DNA of 64,000 nt from Eudromia elegans (taxonomy: Eukaryota > Chordata > Aves > Tinamiformes > Tinamidae): assembly GCA_003342815.1 (NCBI GenBank), contig PTEX01000137.1, positions 1,089,564-1,153,563 on the forward strand. Reading direction: 5' to 3'. The notes below the pieces were generated by a model that saw only the letters and a list, made by a program, of their open reading frames with translations, was not told where the DNA came from and did no database searches. The position numbers and the translations under genes are program-made. Of the stretch, positions 25,801 through 36,550 are shown one piece after another (position 1 is the stretch's first letter; each line of letters opens with the position of its first letter).

Positions 25801-27923
25801 CATCTCGTTCCTCTGTTTTTTCTCGAAATAAGTTGTTAAAGGTGCTCACTTTCCTTTGGAGAAGGAGGGTAACTGCCTGAATAATCTGGGCCTAAACTCC
25901 TGAGAGCAGGGACCGTATTTACTTCTTCAGAAAGTGGTAACAGCATTAAAGTCATCTCTGTCTCCTGGAAACCCCAACATGTGCTTGGTCATGAGTTCAT
26001 CAGTTCTCCTGCTAGCCAAAGCTGACCTTCGTGTGCTTTGACTTCGTGGGTAATCGTGGTCTTCTACATCAGCATGTACACGTGGGCAGACCTTGCAGCC
26101 CATTGAGGTCAACGGTGACAGATACATGCATTAAATTCAGAGTACATTCAAATGTTTTGCTGGCCTGAGATGGCTCTGTGTTTTGCAAGACTGAGCCATA
26201 CTTAGTAGTCATTCTGCATTAAACTTTTGGTCTCCTTATTACAATGAATTAGTGGCTTGCCTTCTGTTTCAAGTCATGCAGCGTCCAGTCCCCCAAGAAC
26301 ATAATCTGAATCTCATTGATTTCAATGCAGACAGATAATTTAATCTTTATCACAGAATACTACTATACATAGCACTGGAATATGCATGGCTTTGAAGTAA
26401 TCCTAAATAAATATATTTACTTGCTGCTGCTTAAGAAATATCCCTACCATCAGATCTTAATCTCTTCCAACAGAAAACAAGGAACAGATTTCTCAGTATT
26501 TCGCCTGTTTCCTAAGTTGCTATTACTAGCACATTGGCATTAGTTTAGAAGAAGACTGTCCTACTAAACATGACTATCCTCTTAAAAAAATAATTGCTAG
26601 GGGCAACTTAAAATAAGCTCAAAGAGGATAAAGAGGGAGATGAGGAAAGAAGAGAATTGCTGTTGTTTTCATCCATTGCCCTCACAGTCCCTCAAATTCT
26701 CTTTGATTTAGTTTCTTAGACTGCTTTAACCATCCTAAAAAGCTAGAATTGGAACCTAGTTTTTCCTGCGTTCGCATTAACACTAACACTGAACCACAGC
26801 TACCAGTTTTAACCCCCACCCCCCTTTTTTTAAGATATACTACAATGTATGTGATGCAATGCTATCAGGTATGGCAGGATAGCTCTCCCAAATGCACAAC
26901 AGATCCCAACTCTGATACTGCACTTTTTCCACATGTGATTTCCATATGTCGGAACAACAGGATATCAAAGTTCAGAGCCCCTCCTGCATTCAATTTGGGT
27001 AGTTTGAAAAGCATTCTGACTCCCTGTTAAAAACTATATTAGCTTGGAGTGAAGTTTGGGAATGTCTCATAGCTTGTGTGTAAAATATTACAGAAATACT
27101 GTTACTAGCCCCAGACTTCAAAACTAGGAAATTATGATGGGACAGGGAAAATTAAAAAGAGAAAAAAAGAAAAGAAAAAAAAATGGAGATGGAAAGGCAC
27201 ATTGAGGCACCTAAACAACTCTCTTCAGAGTCATACTGTGCAAGGACTAAACAATTATGACTAGCACTTTACTTTGTTTGGAGTCTTTACATTTTTGAGA
27301 TGTCTGATTTTTTTCGTAATTATATCACTCTAGAATAAATACAAATGCTGTTGGCTTGTCAGGATGCACATGTAAAGGGAGAAAAATGAGGAATAAAAAT
27401 GCTTCAAGTGTCTTTAGGAAGGACTAGGGCTTTCCTGGAAAAACAAGCATGTGGGATTGCTCCATATATAGTTTATAATCTTATTCTCAGGAAGTTGCTG
27501 AGAGATATTAGTGGGCAGGAGGGGAAGTACTTCATTGTCAAGTGGATGAATAACATTTTGCAGCTTGTACTGGGGCATGGCTCAGAGCTGTAATATATCC
27601 AGATCAGAAATGACAGCGTTTCTGAAGAGACTGGGCTGATGCCAGGAAGGAAGCAGAGGCCTTCCAATTTAGTTTTATGCAACCAGTTCAAAGCAATGCC
27701 AGGGAGGAAAACGAGGGGCTCAGTGCCCTGGGGTCCCTGGCTGCCTCGAGCTGACACAGCATCGCAGGAGAGCCCTGGGGCCACTCAGCCATGCAGAAGC
27801 ATCCAGCTGCTCTCTGGTGCAAGCACCAACGACCAGCAGCTCCTGATCTGTTGAGCATCTTCACCCTGTCCTTGCCGGGGACATTCTCACCTGGGTGAGC
27901 CCCAGTTTAGATTCAGAATCAAC
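22881..27923. other. unique non-coding DNA
   Basis: About 5 kb with no recognised gene or repeat family. Short GC-richer patches occur near 25150-25230 and 27700-27800. No frame exceeds 103 codons and none shows a protein family. Confidence 0.5.
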
Positions 27924-28660
27924 TTAAATTCCTTTTTCCTGAGCTACACAACACATTCCCAAAGGAGTACCTGCTGGAGTCACTGATACAAGCAGGACGA
28001 TAACCATGCAGTAGGGCTGGATATCATCAAAAGGCAATGGCCCTGGGGCTAACAAGTCTTGGGGTTGCTTTATAATTGCTGTGTTGGTTACGCTTGTGCC
28101 AGAGACTCTGAACAGCATCAACGCCCCATGCATTGAGAACCGCATGCATGCCAAAGCAGACAGGGTCCTTGTGCATGAGGTTTTACAGGTTAAGGAATGA
28201 TTAATTTTTGAGGGTAGGGGAGCCTCCCGCTCCCAAGGCATGGTGCAGGGCAGGGAGGCAACAAGGGCCTGATGCAGGAATGTCCTGCCAGGCCCTGGCG
28301 TCCCCATGGTGCAGAAAGGCTGTGTCTGTAGGGGCTGCTCCCCCAGGCACGGTCTGTGCGGCAGCACCACCTGCCCAGCCCCACACAGCCCCAGCGGCGT
28401 CACCAGCCGCCTGGTCCAGCCTGTGCGAAGTGCAGGAAAGGACAGGAAGAGAGTGGGGGACAGCACATCGTTCCCCAAGCCAGCTCCCAGGGTCCATCCC
28501 TCGGGAGTGCTTCCCAGCCCAGCTGCCTTCCCACTGCTCTGCACTCCCCGCATGCCTCCTTCATCCTGGGCAGCCTGGAGCAACTCATGGCACCCCATCT
28601 AGGCAGCCCTTGGAGGTGGGAGAGCAGCAATCCTTCCCAAAGTAGTCATTTCACATAGGC
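27924..28660. other. GC-rich, CpG-poor patch with overlapping long frames
   Basis: The minus strand is open for 224 codons (28598 down to 27924), the longest frame in the window. The plus strand is open for 145, 98 and 100 codons across the same bases. The minus-strand product would be rich in G, P, T and L, with one short hydrophobic run near its C-terminus (YCMVIVLLVSV), and resembles no family I know. Mutual overlap in four or more frames points to low stop density from base composition rather than selection. CpG is not enriched, so this is not a typical promoter island. It ends at a 14-A tract (28671-28684). Confidence 0.3.
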
Positions 28661-29250
28661 AAATTTGAGGAAAAAAAAAAAAAAGCTATTTAACTTCAGC
28701 CCTCAAGAAATGACTTGTCTGTTGGAAGGACAGTCACACATGCCTGGGTTGGGGACAGCAACCACGGTTTGCTAGACACAGCCCTCTGTATGTTGTTCAC
28801 TCACTGGACGTCACTGAGGAGCGTTCATGTGCAGGGATCCTTGTGACATGTGGGCTAGCAAGCGGATGCACTTTGCTGCTGCTATGAATCATAAGTTCCC
28901 TTAGAGGTGGGCATTTATAAGCTTTACTGCCCATTGTGGGATGTAGGCTGAAAATAAAGATCGAGAGCCAGGTCCTCGGGGTGGTTTTGCCTGGCTGGAG
29001 CCATGTCAGCACAGCCCACACCAGCCAAGGGCTTGACCCAAACGTCCTCACAGCACTTTACAGCAGGGACACTGAAGCTGCTGCTGCAACAGGCACTCAT
29101 GTGACTGATGTCCAGTGAGGATGCCTTACCTGGAAAGCAGGTGTGAGAGCCCATTTTTAAATGGTATCTTTTAGGCTAGAGCCCACTGCTAGGAAAGGAC
29201 TGGTTGAGGAAAAGGGAAAGGGTGTTTTACGTGACCTTCCCTGAGCTCTG
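28661..29250. other. short unique stretch
   Basis: Contains the A14 tract at 28671-28684 and otherwise nothing recognised. Overlapping frames of 60-84 codons on both strands have no family resemblance. Confidence 0.45.
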
Positions 29251-29935
29251 ATGGGTGTTTTGCAGAGGACTGCCTGCCTCACTGGCTGGCCTGCGTGTTG
29301 TCCAGGAAGAGCCCGCGGGGGATTTTCCTCCCCTCCTTTATCTGTCTGCCAGGCGAGCCCCTGCCCTTGCAGGACAGCGCTGCCAAGCAGACGGTCAAGG
29401 GCAGAGCGGGGCAGCTGCCGCGGTGAGTCAGCCCCTATCTCAGACACCCATCGCAGGCTGGGTGAGTCACCTCCTGGAGGCTCCTGGCTCTCCCCTGGCT
29501 GCACCAGGGACCCAGACAACTGGCTAACATTAAGGGAGACAACTGCAGGGTTCACATGCCCGTGGGCTACATCCGCGTCATGCACAGAAGCAGGAGCAGG
29601 GCCAAGACCCCTACGTGAACGGGGCTTAGCGTGGCAGGAACACAAAGCCTCCAAGCTACGACAGCAGCCACAGACATTTATTACTGAGAGTTTTCTTCTT
29701 CTTTTTATTTATTTTTTTTTTTACAGGAACAGAAGATGTGTTTGGTGAAAGCTTCTGTTCCCAGCACTGTGGCACTGAACTGCTCTCCCAAGAAAGGAAG
29801 AAATAACCCAAGAAAAGAGATCACTTTGGGTCATTCTGGTTCAGTGCAAGGTAGATTCCTGTATGAGGCCTTTCCTATATGTCATAGCTCTTCTATCATC
29901 CCCTGCTAAGTGAAGGAGCACCTCAGAAGACCAAC
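29251..29935 (+). other. possible short two-exon transcript (speculative)
   Basis: A GC-rich segment with about 18 CpGs (29251-29422) ends at a near-consensus splice donor (gcg|GTGAGT at 29423). About 300 bp downstream a long pyrimidine tract ends in acag at 29726, a strong acceptor. If joined, two different upstream frames stay open into the second exon: one runs on for about 26 codons and the other for about 60. A second donor-like GTGAGT starts at 29462. No known domain appears in either reading, so a non-coding transcript is as likely as a protein, and chance remains the default. Confidence 0.22.
29424..29469. promoter_or_regulatory. pair of AP-1/MARE-like TGAGTCA sites
   Basis: Two exact TGAGTCA heptamers lie at 29424-29430 and 29463-29469, 39 bp apart, inside a GC-rich patch. 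The first continues as TGAGTCAGC, a half-site for MAF/NRL-type factors. Both also coincide with donor-like GTGAGT, so the two readings compete. Confidence 0.35.
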
Positions 29936-32900
29936 AAAAATAATTATCTTCCAGAGCTGCTTGATTCATTATTTGTATGGATTTTTGAAACAGTGTCTGT
30001 GCTTCAGCCTTTGCTGGCATTGTTAGTGCAGAAGGGGCCAGGGACAATATCATTTAAAGAATAAAACAGGCTTTGGTTGCAACAGAATTTCCCACAACTG
30101 CCTCAGTTGGTACAAAGCTGCCTGAGGCTGCAGTTAGGCAAACATTTTTTCCCTAATAGTAAAGCTTGTTTAAGAAACTCTTGCTCTCGGCTTGTTATTT
30201 CTGTCCTTGTGCTATATTTCAGCATCTTTTTTTTTTTTGCTTGCATCAATACAATTGTTTATATGGCTATGCTATAATGCAAATCACGGAAATGATCTGA
30301 GCTAAGAAACCTCCCAATAAAAAGTTGTGGGTTTAGAGGGGGAGGGAGGGAATATTTTTGTCTTTATGCACCACTTCCATGCCCTGGCTGACAAAGCCCT
30401 ATGGATGGTTATAATGACACAAAGAAGGAGATGGTGAACGGCAGCACAGGCAGGGAGAAGTGATGGCTTGGAGGAGGAACTTTTTAAGCAGCTCTGTTCT
30501 CAGAGAATCCATCTGTGTAACTGCAGCTTGAGATCCCTAACCACTGTGGATCATTCCCTGCCTGTGACGTAACCTTCATCCTCCCTCCCATCCTGCCATT
30601 CCCCTCCTGTCCCGGTTGTTGGAGGGTTGGGAGATAGCAGCTTCTAGCTCCCTTCAGGAGAAAATCCTTTCCTTGGACTAACAGAGGTTCATGTTTTTGT
30701 TTTCATGACTTGAGGTCTTCTTGTAAAAGAATGGCATTCATCCCTTAGTGTTTTTGATATTTTTGTTTTCAAACTCCAGTCCTCCAAGAGGATCTTAACT
30801 TTTTTGAGTCCTCAAATACAGTTTGATTCAATTGTATATAGTATCTACCTAAAAGGCTGAAAGTGAACACCAGTAAGAGTATCAGTAAGACCGTGGATGT
30901 CAATGAAAATAAGGGTGTCACTAAAGACCATCATGCAAGTCTTGAACAAATCACCTAAAAACAAGGCAGGCAGATGTAACAAGGTGAAAACAAAAACGCA
31001 AGAAAAGAATAAAAACATTTTCAGAAATTCTTTGTATGCCGAATAAAGAAGAAACAGAACAGAAAATCAGTGTCTGGATCTTTCACAGGCCATCTTTAAA
31101 ACTGGTATCTTGTCAGTTAGATTAGTGATGAAAAGGCAAAAGAAAGATGATACTAGCTGGATTGTAGTGATGTGATAGTAAGATTCCAGTGCTTATTCAT
31201 GATGGGTCAATCTGAAAGAGAAAAGCATCTCTCTGAATGGCCTCATGACAATCTTGTGAGAATAAGCAACAGACAGAGTGGAGCCCATATGGGATTTTAC
31301 TAATTAGCCAGTCTCATGGAAAAGACCTCTTACTGCATAAAAATATTAACTTGAAAGTCACTGACTTTTGTGGAAAGCTTATCAAATGTGTAAGCTGGAA
31401 TCGCATATAATTTCTTTTCATTTTTATCAGTCATTCCACAATTGTCTATTTTGTTCCTGCATCCAAACTTTAAAGTTTATTGATTTATTTTAATCTTATC
31501 AAGAAGCATCCAAACAGATGTTCAGTGCAAATGGGCAAAGAAACAAAAGCTTTTCACATTGCGGCTTCTGCTGTATGTCATGGGCTGGCTTACTCAGGTT
31601 TACAAATCGTTGGTTATAAAATGGATGCTCACTGAAAGCCTAAGATATCAGCCCAAGAGATACCAAGAAAGCAGACTTGTGTGACAAAGAGCAGCAAACT
31701 ACGGCCAGTCATATATGAAATCTCTGTGCTGGAGTCACAACTTTTATTATTTATTCTTATTTGCAGGATAGCGCTGCCACAACAGTTGCGGAAGAGGACT
31801 ATCACGGAGAAACTCATCCCTTCTAGCACTGAACATCTAGGCTTGCAGTCTAAGCACAACTGGATATTTTCAGCGAGTGTAGAACCATCAGCTTTTCCTA
31901 CCGAGGCAACAACAACATCCCTCAAAACCCCCCAACTTGCTTCTTTGGTGTTTTGTCGGGAAGGACAGAGCCTGCTTTCATGTTCGTAAGTTACAAAGAC
32001 ACATCTGATGAGAAGAGTAACCAGATATTGCTCTGTTCAAAACCCAGAAAAACCCCTGCCCTTGTTGTTTAACTGGCTGAAGTCTGTGCATAGGAAGGCT
32101 TGACAGGACAACCGCAACAGAGGAGATGTTTCCTGATACGGGTATTTTCAACAGTGACAGTTAAATATTGCAGTTAAGCTGTGTCAGCCTAGAATGAGGA
32201 AGCTTTTAACAATTCAGGAGATCAAAAGCAGTGACAACAGAGAACCTACTGAAAAGTTTAATTCTAGGAATGAAATTCCCATCAAAGAAAGCCGCGTTTC
32301 CATTTTCTCAACATAGCCTAAACAAATTAGAAAAATCCAAGCCATTCATGGTTTTATAGCCTCGTAATGTTGCTTTGAATTTCAAATGGGATTTATTGTT
32401 TTTAATAAATTTGGGGCATTAATACAGGATGTATTCTACCAAAGGATTCTACCTTTGCATCACAAAACTGTAGGTATTGGTTGGTTCTATCCTTCTAGGC
32501 ACAAGAGCACATAAGTTTTAAAAATTTGAATATAACTTTTTTTTCTTCTTTTACCAGATCAGACCAAAAGTCCATCTTACACCAATTTCATGTCTCTAAC
32601 CATAACAAGGAGCAGATGTTTCCAGAAAGGATGTAACAGGGTAAGAACAGACTGATTCTTCCCCTGGAGAGGAACCATTAGCAATTTAGAAACTCCTTAG
32701 GCCTGCAGGTCACCTTACTTAACAGCTACAGACATGCAAGGAAACCATTAATCCATCTTAAGAAACAGGAAGGTGCAAATTTTTCCAGCTCTAAGAACAC
32801 CTGCATGTCAGTTTTTGGAGGGTTCTCCTATAGTTTGTGGAAAAAAAAAAAAAAATTAGGTGGTAGGGTGGTAGTGCAGGTGCCCAATTCTCTCATTCTT

Positions 32901-33479
32901 GTCCTAAGGCTGGGGATTTGGATAGTCTGTATCTCTCATGTCACACACAACAAACCTGCCATACACACTATGAACGAGTGTGCACTATGAGCGAGAACTG
33001 TCACAATATCCTAAGAGTCTGGAAGCGAGGCCTGCCTCAGTCTTCAGAAACAACATCAGTATCGCTTGGAAATAGCTGAGCATATTTGGTGCCCTGCATC
33101 CTGATAAGGTGCTGATACAGCCAGACGATTGCTGACCCCAAACTATCTCATTCAAAACTTAGGTGGGTAACTTTGGCTGAACCATTCATTTCTCAGATTA
33201 AGTGCTAGACCCAAATATTTGATAAATATTTGTAGGAAACATTGTAACAAACACTTTTTTAAAAAAAAAAAAAAAAATTCAGCTAATTTCTTAACAAAAG
33301 TTTTCCATCATCCACCCTAATGTCCAGTGCAGCCAAGGAAACCAGTCAATACTGCATGAGTCTCTGGTCACTCTCCTTCCACAGATGCAGGAGCCATGTC
33401 CCAGCAGGTCCATCACAGGCCAAGCATGAGGAGACCTGGTTCTTTCAGTAGCTTAGTACTTATTCGTTGCGGCCTTGGA
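29936..33479. other. unique non-coding DNA with A-tracts
   Basis: No gene is recognised. Simple tracts include A15 at 32841-32855 and T6A17 at 33255-33277. The 98- and 102-codon frames around 31629-31989 lie opposite each other and have no recognised family. Confidence 0.5.
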
Positions 33480-33484
33480 GAGCC

Positions 33485-33575
33485 ATCATCTCTGCATCAG
33501 TGTTTGCATCTGGTAAATGGAGTTAATGTTTACCCATCTTCATAAAGTTCTTTGACAGATGAGGATGGAAAAACA
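33485..33575 (+). mobile_element. possible MIR/CORE-SINE scrap, plus strand
   Basis: 'tttgcatctggtaaatggag' followed by 'ttaatgtttacccatcttc' and 'ataaagttctttgacag' is in the order seen in MIR after 'cctcatctgtaaaatgggg'. It is degenerate; assignment is from memory of the consensus. Confidence 0.42.
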
Positions 33576-36260
33576 CTCCTAAAGTATCAGCCTGAAAACT
33601 CCATCCCTACATAGATTAAGAGATAAAGCAGACATTATATTATTGATAGTCTGACTACCCTTGAGGATATTTCTTAGTGTCGTGATCAGACGTGACAGTG
33701 GATGAAAAAGAACTAAAACAGAAGCTAGTAAAATATTGTGTTGCGACAACAACACAAAGCAACAACAGCCAGTTTGTAGGAAAGGAAAGTTCCTGGTTTG
33801 CCCATGGCAGTAAAATCTGCCAGAAAAATGCCAAAGGAAATGTTGAGCAGATATGCCTTGGGTGCCTAGAGTTCATTGATTCTAATCTAGCAGCATTCAC
33901 AAGAGGTCATTCTTAGCTTATTCTCCCATCAATTTATTTGAACTCGTATGTCTTTCAAGTCAACCAGATATAATAAAAAGATATTTTCCAGCATATACTG
34001 TTGCAACAAAGCAGAGAACAGTGGAACACATTTTTCCCAAACCATTTAGTACTCCCAAGGGAGATATAATTTCCTTTCAATCTGAACTTTATTTCAATTC
34101 ATTAGACATTTTTATTAGTCATTTTGGACTAAGTAATTGACTCTTTTGGAAGCAGTTCCCTTATTGTCGCAATATCAATTAGTCAATGAAATATCATAAG
34201 GTAAAGTGAGAAACTAGCAAGATATGCATACGCTCCCACCAGTCCCTTTAAACAAAATCCTCTTTTTTTTTTCACTCAGCTGCATACTTGATATTCAGAA
34301 CTTCACATCAACATATCTAAATGAACAATAGTTCATTTTTGTAGGGAATAGTAGAAGATACAGCTACATTGGAAGGTCAACAGCAGCATTCCCACCTTCA
34401 GTAAGTGCAGGTATCATATAAAGCAGGAAGAGGTTTCTGTATATTGTGGTAGGAGCATGTCTGGAAAGAGCTGCAGTAAGCCATACAAGCCTCTGGACAG
34501 GACAAGAGCTCTCTTTCACATGAGTGCTCCTGCTGTAGGTCAAAGACACTGCTATCCTACAGACTGCCAGCACAGTGAACCTGGAGAAGGCTCCCCTCTG
34601 TGGCTGATACAGATCTCTGGATTATGACTGTTCTTTCCAATGTAAGTAAAAATGAGAGAAAAAGAGGAAATGATAGACTGAGATACTGAGATGAAAAAGG
34701 CAGTGATCAAACAGTAGGTAGATTCTGTGGAGTCAGCAGCTTTGGATACTGTGTCTGCTTTGTCTAGCTAGTTCTGCACAAAAATGCTGCTATACACCAG
34801 AGATCTGGGCCTATCATGATGCATGTACATTACACATTTCAGATTTTATGTAGTTTTTTGTTTTGAAAAAAGCTTACTATGTCATACAGTTAAGGAGTTT
34901 ATGAAATTTCACAATTAATGGCCAGGTGGCCTTTGTCTCGTGTCTTTATTTCCATTCCTCCTTGCTCAAGGAAAGATCAATAGCTTATATACTGCTTAAG
35001 AATAATGTAATCAATGCTCTGTTTGAAATATTAAATTGTCTCTTTATCAGAAAATATCAGAAAAAAAATTCATCTGAAGAATAAACATGAATAAAACCTT
35101 GGGCAATGGAGTACTGAAACTATAAATCAAAAAGATGAGAAAGATGAATATATATGAAAACTTCTTTATTGCAGACTAGAAGAATTGACAACATATTCAT
35201 GCCTTGATATTACATGTGACATATAACTGTTACCAACTGAAACCTGTTTAGCAGCTCCAAGTACAGTAGCTTTTTTAGAGTTGTACCCAAACAATGAGGA
35301 AGAATTAAAGGCCCAGGCAAAGTTTCATAAAGCAAATAATTTCATTTTAATTAAGGCCATACAGGCATGGTTTTGTATGCACTGAATAATCTGGAGCTCT
35401 TTACTTCATTTGAACCCAAGTGATTTTAAACCGATTATTACTTGAATATATTATACTACATCCCCTACTTGGAAATAAATAGCATAGAATAGGCAGCAGA
35501 AAAATCCATTTCCCTTATCCCTCTCAATTTAAATGTGGCATACCAGCAAGCTTTGGCATAGAACCATATATTAATACTACACATCTATAAGGGAATCATA
35601 TACCACATTTTTACATTGCAGTCTTAGCCAATGTTTCCTTCTTGTAAAACATCCAAGGTTTCTGGTAGAAGTTTTATTACAAAAGATGCATTGTTTCCAC
35701 TGAGTTATGTACTAGAATAATCAGGAAAAATTGTGATATTTACCATAATGGAAACAAGACATCCCCTATTATTTGCTATTGGTAAAACTATGTTTTGAAA
35801 AGACCCTGAAAAACTATAATTAGCTTCAGCGAGGTAAGAGAATGATATTAATTTCTGCGTTTTCATTTTGCAAGCTGCCTGGGCTTGCAGCATATGATCC
35901 TTCCTGGAGTCAGAAACTCTGATAGCTGAAAATCTTTGCCCCTTTGGTCTCCAATGTAGGGCAGCAGGCAAGAGCCTAGGGAGTGGGGCAAGGCAAGTAC
36001 CATAGTGGCATTTTACTGGCTAGAGACATAAAAACCTGCGGTCGGTAAAGTACACACTGATGACATGGCATTTTTGTTGTTTCCAGTTACTAAATGTCAC
36101 TAGAAAGAGCTAAAATACTTTAAATACTTTCTGCTGATGACTTTACCATTGCTGCAGTTACATTAGGCGTGCACTGTGATCACAGATTAAACGTTCTGGT
36201 CAGTTGTAAGTGGGGAAGCACTGCCCAAGAGCTCACGGCTAGCTGCATTACAGTTCCTTT
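33576..36260. other. unique AT-rich non-coding DNA
   Basis: No gene, RNA or repeat family is recognised. AATAAA motifs are frequent but not linked to any exon. The frames present are under 90 codons. Confidence 0.5.
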
Positions 36261-36550
36261 CTCACAGGATCACAGAATGGTTGAGGTTGGAAGGGACCTC
36301 TACAGATCATCTCGTCCAACCCCCCTGCTCCAGCAGGGACACCCAGAGCATGGGGCACAGGGTGGCATCCAGGCAGTTTGGAAGATCTCCAGAGCAGGAG
36401 ACTGGCCACCACTGAGAAGAGTTTGACCCCCTCCTCCCTACATTCTCCCCTCAGGTTCTCATACACATTGATCAGATACCCTCTCAGTCTTGTCTTCTCC
36501 AGGCTAAACAGGCCCAGCTCGCTTAGTCTTTCCTCATACGATAGATGCTC
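36261..36550 (-). mobile_element. CR1 LINE 3' fragment with internal deletion, minus strand
   Basis: The left end is the classic antisense CR1 3' end: 'atcacagaatggttgaggtt', 'ggaagggacctctacagatc', then 'tcgtccaacccccctgctcc'. The right part, 'ctctcagtcttgtcttctcc' and 'aggctaaacaggcccagctc', encodes the ORF2 C-terminus; on the minus strand residues [21 protein letters not shown] are readable. At about 36401-36406 the text jumps from 'agagcaggagact' directly to 'ggccaccactgagaagag'. In CR1 elements as I know them these two phrases are separated by roughly 150 nt, so an internal block appears to be missing. The copy is the least diverged repeat in the window. Confidence 0.95.
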
